A DNA stretch of 19,766 nucleotides, taken from contig URGI01000035.1 of assembly GCA_900547315.1 (NCBI GenBank), forward strand, positions 1-19,766. Direction: 5' to 3'. The notes beneath the pieces are model-generated. The model ran no database searches and was not told the DNA's origin. It saw nothing but the letters and a program-made list of their open reading frames with translations. Source of the stretch: an uncultured Eubacteriales bacterium. GTDB taxonomy: Bacteria; Bacillota; Clostridia; Oscillospirales; Oscillospiraceae. The position numbers and the translations under genes were made by a program. Positions 1 through 8,319 of the stretch are shown here, piece after piece. Position 1 is the first letter of the stretch; each line of letters begins with the position of its first letter.

Positions 1-1405
1 GCGATTTCATATCGTGGCTCTTGGAGGAGCCGGTCGCGCCGCCGATGCCGTCGCGCCCCGTGCGTCCGCCGAGCAGGATGACCACATCGCCCGGCGCGGG
101 ACGCTCGCGCACAACGTTGTCCGCGGGCGCGGCGGCGACGACTGCGCCGCATTCAAGGCGCTTGGCGACATAGCCCTCGTGGTACAGCTCCGCGACATGG
201 CCGGTAGCAAGGCCGATCTGGTTGCCGTAGGAGGAATAGCCCGCCGCGGCGGTCTGCGCGAGCTTGCGCTGCGGGAGCTTACCTGAAAGCGTTTCGGCAA
301 GCTCCTTTCTCGGGTCACCGCCGCCCGTCACACGCATTGCCTGATGGACATAGGCACGGCCGGAGAGCGGGTCGCGGATGCAGCCGCCGATGCAGGTGGC
401 CGCGCCGCCGAAGGGCTCGATCTCGGTGGGATGGTTATGCGTTTCATTCTTGAACATCAAAAGCCAGTCCTGCTCCTTGCCGTTCACCACGGCGGGCACA
501 TGAATGGAGCAGGCGTTGATCTCCTCGCTCTCGTCGAGCTCGGGGAGCAGCCCGCGGGCTTTGAGCGTCTTTGTGCCGATGGTCGCAATATCCATGAGCG
601 TCTGCGGGCGCTTGGCAGCCCTCTCCGCGCCGTAGACCTCCTCGCGCGCAGCGAGATAGCGCGCGTAGGCGCCCTTGACGGCGTCATCGTCGATGCGGAT
701 CTCGTCAAGGTGGGTGGAGAAGGTCGTGTGGCGGCAGTGGTCTGACCAGTAGGTGTCGACCACGCGCAGCTCGGTCACGGTGGGGTCGCGGCGCTCGGTC
801 TCGCGGAAATAGTCTTGCAGCGCCTTGAGGTCGGCAATATCCATGGCAAGCCCCATAGAGGAGAGCAGTGCGGAGAGCCCGGCCTCGTCCATGGCGGTGA
901 AGCCCTCGACGGACGAAACGCACTTCGGATCGGCAAGCTCCTTGGCGAGCGTTTCGGGCTTTTTAAGGCTCGCCTCGCGGCTTTCGACGGGGTTGATGAC
1001 ATAACGCTTGACCGCCTCGACATCGGCATCCGTCAGCGTCCCATAGAGCGCGTAGACCTTCGCCGTGCGGATGCGCGGGCGCTCGCCTTGGCTCAGAAGC
1101 TGGATGCACTGCGACGCGCTGTCCGCGCGCTGGTCGAACTGACCGGGCAGGGGCTCGACGGCAAAGACCGCGCAGGCGTCCTGCGTGTCCGCCGCGTCGG
1201 ACACAAGGTCCAGCGGCGGCTCGGAAAACACGCTCCTGCAGGCATTTTCAAAGAGAGGGGCCTCGATCCCCTCTACATCATAGCGGTTCCAGATACGCGC
1301 GGCGCGCAGGCCCTGCACGCCGAGAAAATCGCGGCAGTCCGTCAGCAGCGCCTCGCACTCGGGCGCGAGACCTTGCCGCTTTTCCACATAGGTCCGAAAT
1401 ACCAT
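1..1405 (-). CDS. purL: Phosphoribosylformylglycinamidine synthase (PurL, large single-chain type), N-terminal part
   Basis: FGAR amidotransferase: it converts FGAR, glutamine and ATP to FGAM, the fourth step to IMP, in the cytosol. The frame opens at ATG 1405 and stays open to the left edge, giving the first 468 residues; the rest lies outside the window. Recognisable blocks are VDTYWSDHCRHTTF (residues 216-229), NETHNHPTEIEPFGGAATC (320-338) and GGRTGRDGIGGATGSS (446-461), the synthetase-domain signatures of PurL. The N-terminal extension before the WSDHCRH block fits the roughly 1,200-residue fused form with its own C-terminal glutaminase, rather than the PurSQL three-part form. That is inferred, because the C-terminus is not visible. 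One base separates the start from the purD stop, and the ribosome site GAGGAGAGAGG lies in the last purD codons. It is the last visible gene of the purine operon. Confidence 0.95.
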   Translation of the reverse strand, partial: MVFRTYVEKRQGLAPECEALLTDCRDFLGVQGLRAARIWNRYDVEGIEAPLFENACRSVFSEPPLDLVSDAADTQDACAVFAVEPLPGQFDQRADSASQCIQLLSQGERPRIRTAKVYALYGTLTDADVEAVKRYVINPVESREASLKKPETLAKELADPKCVSSVEGFTAMDEAGLSALLSSMGLAMDIADLKALQDYFRETERRDPTVTELRVVDTYWSDHCRHTTFSTHLDEIRIDDDAVKGAYARYLAAREEVYGAERAAKRPQTLMDIATIGTKTLKARGLLPELDESEEINACSIHVPAVVNGKEQDWLLMFKNETHNHPTEIEPFGGAATCIGGCIRDPLSGRAYVHQAMRVTGGGDPRKELAETLSGKLPQRKLAQTAAAGYSSYGNQIGLATGHVAELYHEGYVAKRLECGAVVAAAPADNVVRERPAPGDVVILLGGRTGRDGIGGATGSSKSHDMKS

Positions 1406-1406
1406 T

Positions 1407-2684
1407 TTATCCTCTCTCCTCCCGCGCCGCGAGCGCGGCGCTGCCGATGTCGCCGCGGCAGTATTTGTTGGCAAAATCTACGCCCTCCGCCAGATGGTAC
1501 GCGTCCTCGACGGCGGCCCTCAGTGTGGGGGCGACGGCGGTGACACCGAGCACGCGTCCGCCCGCGGTCAGGAGCGTATCGCTGTCCTTTTTCGCGCCCG
1601 CGACATAGCAGTGCGCGGCGGCCTCTTCGCTCATTGTGATGGGGAAGCCGCTCTCATACTTTTGGGGGTAGCCCTCGGACGCGAGCACGACACAGCAGGC
1701 AGAATCAGTCGAAAATTCCACGCTCACATCCGCGAGCGTACCGTTCGTCGTCGCCTGCATGACGGTGAGCAGGTCGCTTTTGAGCAGCGGCAGCACCGCC
1801 TGTGTTTCGGGGTCGCCGAAGCGGCAGTTGTACTCCACGACCTTCGGGCCGTTCTTGGTGAGCATCAGCCCGAAATAGAGGCAGCCGCGGAAGGGGCGGC
1901 CCTCGGCGCGCATCGCGCGGATCGTCGGCAGGAAAATATTCTCCATGCACTCCGCCGCAATCTCCTTCGTATAATACGGGTTCGGCGCGACCGCGCCCAT
2001 GCCGCCGGTATTGGGGCCTTTGTCACCGTCGAGCGCGCGCTTGTGGTCCATGGAGGAGACCATCGGCACGAGCGTTTCGCCGTCGGTGAAGCTCAGCACC
2101 GAGACTTCGGGACCCTCCATATATTCCTCGATGACGACGCGCGCGCCGCTCTGACCGAAGGTCTTATCCTCGATCATCGCGCGCACGGCGGCCTTCGCCT
2201 CCTCAACTGTCTGCGCGACGACGACGCCCTTGCCGAGCGCGAGGCCGTCCGCCTTGACGACGATGGGCGCACCCTCGGCGTCGATGTAGGCACAGGCGGA
2301 GGGCGCGTCGGTAAAGACGCGGTATTTTGCGGTGGGAATGTTGTATTTTTGCATCAAGTCCTTTGCAAACGCCTTGCTCGCCTCGATGACGGCGGCCTTT
2401 TTGTCAGGGCCGAAGCAGGGGATGCCCGCCTCGCTCAGCGCGTCGACCGCGCCGAGGGCGAGGGGGTCATCGGGCGCGACGACGGCATAATCAATGCCGT
2501 GCGCCTTGGCAAATTCGACCTGCGCGGGGATGTCCTTCGCGCCGATCTCACTGACGCAGACCGCGTCGGCGGCGATGCCGCCGTTGCCGGGCAGACAGTA
2601 AATTTTCTCGACCGCGGGGTTTTCCTTCAGCTTTTTAATGATGGCGTGTTCGCGGCCGCCGCCGCCGATGACCATGAGCTTCAT
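1407..2684 (-). CDS. purD: Phosphoribosylamine-glycine ligase (GAR synthetase)
   Basis: It joins glycine to phosphoribosylamine using ATP, the second step of purine synthesis. The 425-residue product has the usual PurD length. Visible are the N-terminal VIGGGGREHA (5-14) and PGNGG (32-36), the ATP-grasp block VVKADGLALGKGVVVA (142-157), GPNTGGMGAVAP (223-234), and the metal/substrate segment EYNCRFGDPETQ. The start is ATG 2684, preceded by a strong AAGGAGGAA site seven bases upstream. It lies 18 bases after the AICAR transformylase stop and one base before purL. PurD uses the unstable phosphoribosylamine made by PurF, which is encoded in the same operon. Nothing looks truncated. Confidence 0.97.
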   Translation of the reverse strand: MKLMVIGGGGREHAIIKKLKENPAVEKIYCLPGNGGIAADAVCVSEIGAKDIPAQVEFAKAHGIDYAVVAPDDPLALGAVDALSEAGIPCFGPDKKAAVIEASKAFAKDLMQKYNIPTAKYRVFTDAPSACAYIDAEGAPIVVKADGLALGKGVVVAQTVEEAKAAVRAMIEDKTFGQSGARVVIEEYMEGPEVSVLSFTDGETLVPMVSSMDHKRALDGDKGPNTGGMGAVAPNPYYTKEIAAECMENIFLPTIRAMRAEGRPFRGCLYFGLMLTKNGPKVVEYNCRFGDPETQAVLPLLKSDLLTVMQATTNGTLADVSVEFSTDSACCVVLASEGYPQKYESGFPITMSEEAAAHCYVAGAKKDSDTLLTAGGRVLGVTAVAPTLRAAVEDAYHLAEGVDFANKYCRGDIGSAALAAREERG

Positions 2685-2702
2685 GGAGAAATTCCTCCTT
2701 GC

Positions 2703-3881
2703 TTAATGATGGAACAGGCGCATACCCGTGAACACCATAGTGATGCCGTATCTGTTTGCCGTCTCGATGACATTGTCGTCGCGGATCGAGCCGCCCGGCT
2801 CGACGATGTAGGAAGCGCCGCTCTTGCGCGCGCGCTCGACATTGTCGCCGAAGGGGAAAAAGGCGTCCGAGCCGACGGTCACGCCGCGCTGCTGCGCGAG
2901 CCAAGCGCGCTTTTCCTCGCCCGTGAGCGCCTCGGGGCGCTCCTGAAAGACGCGCTGCCACGCGCCGTCGGCAAGCACATCGTCGCACTCGTCGGAGAGG
3001 TAGACATCGATAGCGTTGTCGCGGTCGGGACGGCGGATGTCGTCCACGAACGAGAGGGCGAGCACCTTCGGATGGCGGCGGAGATACCAGTTGTCCGCCT
3101 TCTGTCCCGCAAGTCGGGTGCAGTGGATGCGGCTTTGCTGGCCCGCGCCCACGCCGATGGCTTGACCGTCTTTCACATAGCAGACGGAGTTGGACTGGGT
3201 GTATTTGAGCGTGATGAGGGCAAGGAGCATATCGCGCTTTGCACCCTCGGGCAGGTCTTTATTTTCGGTGACGATGTTCGTGAGCAGGCTCTCATCGATT
3301 TTGCAGTCGTTGTGCCCCTGCTCAAAGGTGATGCCGAAAACATCCTTCTGCTCCAGCGGCGCGGGAGTGTAGGCGGGGTCGATCTGCACGATGTTGTATT
3401 TGCCGCCCTTTTTCGTCTTTAAGATGGCAAGCGCCTCGTCGCTGTAAGCAGGGGCGATGATGCCGTCGGAAACCTCGTTTTTCAGATACTCGGCGGTGGC
3501 GGCGTCGCACTCGTCGGAGAGTGCCGCCCAGTCGCCGTAGGAGCAGAGGCGATCCGCGCCGCGGGCGCGGATGTAGGCACAGGCGATGGGGGAGAGCGCC
3601 GTGCCGGGCGCGACGAAATAGACCCTTTTGTCCACCTCGTCGAGCGGCAGGCCGAGCGCCGCGCCCGCGGGGGAGACATGCTTGAAGCTCGCCGCGGCGG
3701 GAAGGCCCGTCGCCTCTTTCAATTCGCGCACGAGCTGCCACGAGTTGAAGGCGTCGAGCAGGTTGATGTAGCCGGGCTTGCCGTTGAGAACCGTAAAGGG
3801 AAGGGCTGCGCCGTTTTTCATGAAAACGCGCGCGGGCTTCTGGTTTGGGTTGCAGCCGTATTTGAGTTCCAGCTCGTTCAT
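2703..3881 (-). CDS. purH: Stand-alone AICAR formyltransferase (PurH C-terminal domain homologue)
   Basis: It transfers a formyl group from 10-formyl-THF to AICAR (ZMP) to give FAICAR, the penultimate step to IMP. The 392-residue product corresponds only to the transformylase half of the usual bifunctional PurH (about 510-530 residues); the N-terminal MGS-like IMP cyclohydrolase domain is absent. Visible are the catalytic Lys-His pair in SFKHVSPAGAA (K67, H68), NSVCYV, GAGQQSRIHCTRLAG, SDAFFPFGDNVERA and PGGSIRDDNVIE. The start ATG 3881 follows a GGAGGAC site. The missing cyclohydrolase activity is supplied by the PurO-type gene ten bases upstream. Its substrate ZMP is the ligand class of the riboswitch heading this operon, so a block in this enzyme would be expected to raise operon expression. 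Confidence 0.93.
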   Translation of the reverse strand: MNELELKYGCNPNQKPARVFMKNGAALPFTVLNGKPGYINLLDAFNSWQLVRELKEATGLPAAASFKHVSPAGAALGLPLDEVDKRVYFVAPGTALSPIACAYIRARGADRLCSYGDWAALSDECDAATAEYLKNEVSDGIIAPAYSDEALAILKTKKGGKYNIVQIDPAYTPAPLEQKDVFGITFEQGHNDCKIDESLLTNIVTENKDLPEGAKRDMLLALITLKYTQSNSVCYVKDGQAIGVGAGQQSRIHCTRLAGQKADNWYLRRHPKVLALSFVDDIRRPDRDNAIDVYLSDECDDVLADGAWQRVFQERPEALTGEEKRAWLAQQRGVTVGSDAFFPFGDNVERARKSGASYIVEPGGSIRDDNVIETANRYGITMVFTGMRLFHH

Positions 3882-3891
3882 GTCGTCCTCC

Positions 3892-4524
3892 TCAGTCGCC
3901 TGAATTTTTGTTGAACAGCTTCACTTCGCCGTTCACGTTCGCATAAAGGGACACCTTATTGTCCGCGTTGAGCGCCGCCCAGACTTCTTCGGGCGAGGGG
4001 ACGCTCGCCTCCATCGGCTCGCCGGCAAAGGTGGGCAGGGGGTTTCCGTCCCCCTGATAGGTGCTGATGAAATAGCCCTTGCCCTCGTCGCAGCCTTCGT
4101 AGCAGAAGAACTCGCGCAGACAGCGCCCATCCTTACGTTTGAGGATGGACAGCTCGAAGGAGCCGTCCTCGTGCATGATGGCGGAGATGCGCGGCGTCCA
4201 GTTCGGCTCGTCCGGCTCGTATTCGCGTGTCATGAGGCCGCGGCGAAAGTCGCCGTGCTGGCAGATGGTGTCGGTCTGGTCGCCGTTCGTCACGACGAGG
4301 TCGCGCCCCATCGTGCGCACGGGATGATAGATGATGAGGCTGGGGTCAGAGAGCTTGGCGGGGTCGTGCGCCTCGGTGCGGATGCCGTCCTCGGTCTTGA
4401 CAAAGACGCGGTTGCGGCTGTTCTCGCTGCGCCCCATGATGAAATAATACACACAGCGGCGTCCGACAAGGATGCCGCGGCCGGGATAAGAGGTCGCCTT
4501 TAAAAACTCCAGAAAATCAGTCAT
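3892..4524 (-). CDS. purO: IMP cyclohydrolase, PurO type
   Basis: It closes the ring of FAICAR to IMP, the last step of the pathway. The 210-residue protein starts MTDFLEFLKATSYPGRGIL and has YPGRG (residues 13-17) followed by YYFIMGRSENSRNRVF, typical of the archaeal PurO-like cyclohydrolase family (PF07826), which is unrelated to the cyclohydrolase domain of PurH. The assignment is from remembered family features plus the context: the next gene encodes a transformylase lacking a cyclohydrolase domain. The start ATG 4524 lies inside the end of purN (8-base overlap, ATGACTGA), so the two are probably translationally coupled. Length agrees with the family. Confidence 0.88.
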   Translation of the reverse strand: MTDFLEFLKATSYPGRGILVGRRCVYYFIMGRSENSRNRVFVKTEDGIRTEAHDPAKLSDPSLIIYHPVRTMGRDLVVTNGDQTDTICQHGDFRRGLMTREYEPDEPNWTPRISAIMHEDGSFELSILKRKDGRCLREFFCYEGCDEGKGYFISTYQGDGNPLPTFAGEPMEASVPSPEEVWAALNADNKVSLYANVNGEVKLFNKNSGD

Positions 4525-5137
4525 TTTTCTGCTCCTTCTCTCTTACGATCTCTGCGCAGACGCGCTCTGCCGCAAGCGGCAGCAACTGCCATTCCGCCTG
4601 CTCCATCACACGCCGCTGTATTGTTTCGGGCGTGTCGCTCGGCGCGATCTCCACCGCCTTTTGCAGCAGGATCTCGCCGCCGTCGGGAATTTCGTTGACA
4701 AAGTGTACCGTCGCGCCCGTGACCTTCACGCCGCGCGCGAGCGCGGCCTCGTGTACCCTCAAGCCATACATCCCCTTGCCGCAGAAGGCGGGGATCAGGG
4801 ACGGATGGACATTCAGGATGCGCCGCGGCCACTGCTTTGTAAATTCTGCGCTGAGGATGACCGTAAAGCCTGCGAGGAGAATGAGGTCGATCTTCTGCTC
4901 GCGCAGCAGTGCGGAAAGCTCGTTTTCAAACGGCTTCTGCCCGCAGGCGGGCGAGAGCATGCGGGCCGCAACACCCGCGTTTTCCGCCCGCGTGAGCGCA
5001 TAGGCCCCCGCGCGGGAAGAAACGACCAGCACGATCTCGCCGTGCGGCATTTTTCCGTCGCGCTGCGCGTCGAGCAGCGCCTGCAAATTCGTGCCGCCGC
5101 CGGAGACCAGCACGGCGATGCGGGCGCGTGTCAGCAT
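4517..5137 (-). CDS. purN: Phosphoribosylglycinamide formyltransferase, 10-formyl-THF dependent
   Basis: It formylates GAR to FGAR with 10-formyl-THF, the third step. The 206-residue product has the PurN layout: VLVSGGGTNLQAL (9-21), the catalytic region ILNVHPSLIPAFCGKGMYG with N109 and H111, and the catalytic aspartate D152 in NEIPDGGEIL. It is the formyl-THF enzyme rather than the formate-dependent ATP-grasp PurT. The start ATG 5137 overlaps the purM stop by seven bases, and the end overlaps purO by eight, so three consecutive genes are coupled. With the AICAR transformylase it makes two folate-consuming steps in an operon controlled by a ZTP riboswitch. Confidence 0.96.
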   Translation of the reverse strand: MLTRARIAVLVSGGGTNLQALLDAQRDGKMPHGEIVLVVSSRAGAYALTRAENAGVAARMLSPACGQKPFENELSALLREQKIDLILLAGFTVILSAEFTKQWPRRILNVHPSLIPAFCGKGMYGLRVHEAALARGVKVTGATVHFVNEIPDGGEILLQKAVEIAPSDTPETIQRRVMEQAEWQLLPLAAERVCAEIVREKEQKND

Positions 5138-6168
5138 AGCGCCACCTTTTCCTCGCCCGATACGATCTCACCGATAACGCCCGCTTCCTGACCGAGAGAA
5201 TGCAGCGCGGCGAGCGCCTTATCGGCGCTGTCTCTTGCAGCGACGAGCACCATGCCCGTGCCCATGTTGAAGGTGTTGAACATATCGCGCTCCGAGATGC
5301 CGCCCATGCGCGCGAGCAGGGGGAAGATGGGCGGGATGTGCAGCGCTTTCTTTTCGATCTTCGCGCACAGGCCGTCGGGAATGCAGCGCGGAATGTTCTC
5401 ATAAAAGCCGCCGCCAGTGATGTGGCTGATGCCGCGGACATCGGCGGCCTCAACGGCCGCTAACACAGGACGGACATAGATCTTCGTCGGGCGCAGCAGC
5501 TCCTCGCCGAGCTCGCAGCCCAGCTCGCCATAATACTGCCCGAGGTCGGCGTTCTCCACATCGAACACCTTGCGCACGAGCGAGTAGCCGTTGGAGTGCA
5601 GTCCGCTGGAGGGCAGCGCGATGACCACATCCCCCGGCTGCATTTTGTTCTTGTCCAGAATTTTGTCACGGTCCACGACGCCCACGGCAAAGCCCGCAAG
5701 GTCATAGTCGTCCGGCTTCATCGTGCCGGGGTGTTCAGCGGTCTCGCCGCCGATGAGCGCGCAGCCCGCGCGCACACAGCCCTCGGATACGCCCGAGACC
5801 AGCGACACGACCTTTTCCGGGATGTTCTTGCCGATGGCGATGTAGTCGAGGAAGAACAGCGGCTTCGCCCCGCAGCAGATAATGTCGTTGACGCACATCG
5901 CCACGCAGTCGATGCCGACGGTGTTGTGACGATCCATGAGCTGCGCGATGCGCTGTTTGGTGCCCACGCCGTCCGTGCCGGAGACCAGCACAGGCTTTTC
6001 AAGCCCGTGCAGGTCCAGCGAGAAAAGCCCGCCGAAGCCGCCGAGATCGGAGATCACATCGGCTGTGAGCGTGCGCTGTACATAGCGGTTCATCATTTTT
6101 ACGCCCTGATAGCCCGCCTCGATGTCAACGCCGGCGGCCGCGTATGCTTCCGAGTGAGAGATGCCCAT
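5131..6168 (-). CDS. purM: Phosphoribosylformylglycinamidine cyclo-ligase (AIR synthetase)
   Basis: It converts FGAM and ATP to AIR, the fifth step. I place the start at ATG 6168, giving 345 residues, the usual PurM length. The open frame extends 34 codons further into purF, but that extension has no PurM-like sequence, and AAAGGAA sits at a proper distance before ATG 6168. Visible are YAAAGVDIEAG (9-19), the FGGLF segment (45-49), LVSGTDGVGTK (61-71) and the GIDCVAMCVNDIICCGAKP stretch (85-103). It begins four bases after the purF stop and overlaps purN by seven bases at its end. Confidence 0.96.
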   Translation of the reverse strand: MGISHSEAYAAAGVDIEAGYQGVKMMNRYVQRTLTADVISDLGGFGGLFSLDLHGLEKPVLVSGTDGVGTKQRIAQLMDRHNTVGIDCVAMCVNDIICCGAKPLFFLDYIAIGKNIPEKVVSLVSGVSEGCVRAGCALIGGETAEHPGTMKPDDYDLAGFAVGVVDRDKILDKNKMQPGDVVIALPSSGLHSNGYSLVRKVFDVENADLGQYYGELGCELGEELLRPTKIYVRPVLAAVEAADVRGISHITGGGFYENIPRCIPDGLCAKIEKKALHIPPIFPLLARMGGISERDMFNTFNMGTGMVLVAARDSADKALAALHSLGQEAGVIGEIVSGEEKVALC

Positions 6169-6172
6169 AATG

Positions 6173-7597
6173 TCATTCCTTTCCGGTCCAGCAGTAGGTG
6201 CAGACCTTGTCCCTGTCAAGACCGATCGCCTCCAGCAGCCCGCCAAGGGACTGATAGGAGAGTGAATCAAAGCCGAACTGTGCGCAGATCTCGTGCAGCA
6301 GGCATTTTCCGCGCTCGGTGCGGCTGTCGGCGTATTCCTCCAGATGCTTTTGGCCCTCGTTGCCCTCCAGCTCCTGCACCATGCGGCGCGCGAGCAGGTC
6401 CATGGCGCTGTTGCCGCGCGAAAAGTTCAGGTAGCGGCAGGGGTACATGATGGGCGGGCAAGCCGAGCGCATATGGACCTCCGCCGCACCGGTGCTGTAT
6501 AAAAAATCCACGGTCTCGCGCAGCTGCGTGCCGCGCACGATGGAGTCATCCACAAACAGCAGCTTCTTTCCCTCGATCAGCTCCGGCACGGGGATCTGCT
6601 TCATGCGCGCCACTCTGCTGCGCACCTGCTGATCCTCCGGCATGAAGGAGCGCGGCCAGGTCGGGGTGTATTTCACAAAGGGACGCGCAAGGGGCTTGCC
6701 GCTGTGGTTGGCATAGCCCATGGCGTGCGGCACGCCGGAATCTGGCACGCCGGCGACGAAATCCACCTCGGGCACGCCGCCGCGCTCCGCCTCATCCCGC
6801 GCCATGATCGCGCCGTTGCGGTAGCGCATCAGCTCCACATTCACACCCTCGTAGTTAGAGTTCGGGTAGCCGTAATAGGTCCACAAAAAGGCGCAGATCC
6901 TCATCTGCTTCCCTGCGGGAGAGAGTGTTTGGAAGCCCTTGGCGTTCAGCCGGACGATCTCCCGCGGCCCCAGCTCATAGGCGTCCTGATAGTCGAGCTT
7001 ATGATAGGCGAAGGACTCGAACGATACGCAGTAGCCGTCCTCGCGCTGTCCGATCAGCACAGGGAGGCGTCCCATGCTGTCACGCGCGGCGATCAGCTCT
7101 CCTTCCTCGGTCAAAATCAGGATCGTCATGGAGCCGTCGATGACCTCCTGCGCGTGGAGCATGCCGGAGACAAGGTCGTTTTCCTGATTGATGAGCGCGG
7201 CGGTCAGCTCGGTGACATTCACGCGGCCGCTGCTCAGCGTCAGAAATTGCTGGCCCTTGTCGGAGAGATAAGTCTTCACCAGCTCGTCAGTGTTGTTGAT
7301 GATGCCGACCGTCACGATGGCGTACAGGCCCAGATGGGAGCGCACGAGCAGCGGCTGAGGGTCGCTGTCGCTGATGCAGCCGAGCCCCGCGTGGCCGCGG
7401 AAGTCCGCGAGGTCCCGCTCAAACTTCGTCCGAAAGGGCGTATTTTCAATGTTGTGTATTTGGCGCTGGAAGCCCTCTTTCTTGTCAAAGAGCACCATTC
7501 CGCCGCGGCGCGTGCCGAGGTGAGAATGATAGTCCGTGCCGAAGAAGACATCCAGCGCGACATCGCGGTCCGAGACCGCGCCGAAAAAGCCCCCCAT
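6173..7597 (-). CDS. purF: Amidophosphoribosyltransferase-like PurF lacking the catalytic N-terminal cysteine
   Basis: PurF makes phosphoribosylamine from PRPP and an amino donor, the committed step. The 474-residue protein has a clear PRPP loop, LLFVDDSIVRGTQLRET (346-362), and the phosphoribosyltransferase half is well kept (GVPDSGVPHAMGYA). Four cysteines fall where Bacillus-type PurF binds its [4Fe-4S] cluster: C235, C387, C466 and C469. However, the protein begins MGGFFGAVS where PurF normally begins (M)CGVFG, so the glutaminase nucleophile is replaced by glycine. The usual HRGQEG, GHxRYxT, HNGN and SDTE segments read LGTRRGGM, GLGCISD, GIINN and NVTE. The start is fixed by a TAATG overlap with purC and no in-frame upstream extension looks like a propeptide. 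It may use free ammonia or a partner glutaminase. I recall similar GGFFG-type PurF proteins in Bacteroidetes, unchecked. Confidence 0.88.
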   Translation of the reverse strand: MGGFFGAVSDRDVALDVFFGTDYHSHLGTRRGGMVLFDKKEGFQRQIHNIENTPFRTKFERDLADFRGHAGLGCISDSDPQPLLVRSHLGLYAIVTVGIINNTDELVKTYLSDKGQQFLTLSSGRVNVTELTAALINQENDLVSGMLHAQEVIDGSMTILILTEEGELIAARDSMGRLPVLIGQREDGYCVSFESFAYHKLDYQDAYELGPREIVRLNAKGFQTLSPAGKQMRICAFLWTYYGYPNSNYEGVNVELMRYRNGAIMARDEAERGGVPEVDFVAGVPDSGVPHAMGYANHSGKPLARPFVKYTPTWPRSFMPEDQQVRSRVARMKQIPVPELIEGKKLLFVDDSIVRGTQLRETVDFLYSTGAAEVHMRSACPPIMYPCRYLNFSRGNSAMDLLARRMVQELEGNEGQKHLEEYADSRTERGKCLLHEICAQFGFDSLSYQSLGGLLEAIGLDRDKVCTYCWTGKE

Positions 7598-8277
7598 TAC
7601 GCAAAGAACAGCTCGGAGAGCGTCATGGGGTCGATGTACTTTCCGTCCCGATAGACGCGCATATTGCCGGAGGAGATCTCGTCGATCAGCATCACGCTGC
7701 CATCCGGCGCGTAGCCGTACTCAAACTTGATGTCATAGAGGACAAGGCCCTTTTCGCGCAGGTCGTCCGCGACGACCTCGGTGATCTTCTGCGTCATGGC
7801 CTTGATGTCGTCATACTGCTGCTCGGTCATCACGCCCAGCGCCACAAGGCCGTCCTTCGTCACCAGCGGATCGCCCAGCGCGTCATTTTTGAAGGTCGTC
7901 TCCACATAGGCGGGCAGGTCGGCGCCCTCTTCAATGTACTCACCGTAGCGGCGGCGGAAGCTCCCCACCGCCTTGAGGCGGCAGATGACCTCCAGCCCGT
8001 GGCCGAAGACTTTCGCGGGCAGGACCTCCATCGTGGTCTCCTTCAGATCCGCGGAGACATAGTGCGTGCGGATGCCGGCGGCGTTGATCTTTTCAAAAAA
8101 GTGCTTGGTCATGCGCAGGTTGACATTGCCCACGCCCTCGATGGTCAGGCCCACGCTGTTCTCGCCGGGGTCAAACACGCCGTCCTTGCCCGTGCAGTCA
8201 TCCTTGAACCTGAGCAGGTAGTTGCCGTTGTCCAGTGCGAATACATCCTTGGTCTTTCCGGTATATACGAGTTTCAT
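7597..8277 (-). CDS. purC: Phosphoribosylaminoimidazole-succinocarboxamide synthase (SAICAR synthetase)
   Basis: It joins aspartate to CAIR with ATP to give SAICAR. The 226-residue product is of normal length for a bacterial single-domain PurC. Visible are the N-terminal GKTKDVF (7-13, the GKxKxxY/F signature), EVICRLKAVGSFRRRYG (the family EVIxRxxxxGS segment), LVLYDIKFEYG and LIDEISSGNMRVY. The start ATG 8277 follows AAAAGGAGA. The stop shares one base with the purF start (TAATG). The 42 bases between it and purE hold only this ribosome site. PurB, which acts next, is not in the window. Confidence 0.95.
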   Translation of the reverse strand: MKLVYTGKTKDVFALDNGNYLLRFKDDCTGKDGVFDPGENSVGLTIEGVGNVNLRMTKHFFEKINAAGIRTHYVSADLKETTMEVLPAKVFGHGLEVICRLKAVGSFRRRYGEYIEEGADLPAYVETTFKNDALGDPLVTKDGLVALGVMTEQQYDDIKAMTQKITEVVADDLREKGLVLYDIKFEYGYAPDGSVMLIDEISSGNMRVYRDGKYIDPMTLSELFFA

Positions 8278-8319
8278 TTCTTTCCGTTCTCCTTTTATTT
8301 CTTGAAGTGTATTCTTTAT

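Noticed and set aside
1494..3422. 642-codon open frame on the plus strand opposite purD and the AICAR transformylase gene
   Set aside because: It lies fully antisense to clearly recognised genes, has low-complexity Ala/Arg/Asp/His-rich sequence and no family resemblance. It is a by-product of GC-rich third positions.
7598..7606. In-frame Cys codon (TGC) just upstream of the purF ATG, which might restore an N-terminal catalytic cysteine
   Set aside because: The codon lies inside the conserved purC 3' end and has no start codon or ribosome site positioned to use it. The TAATG junction favours the downstream ATG.
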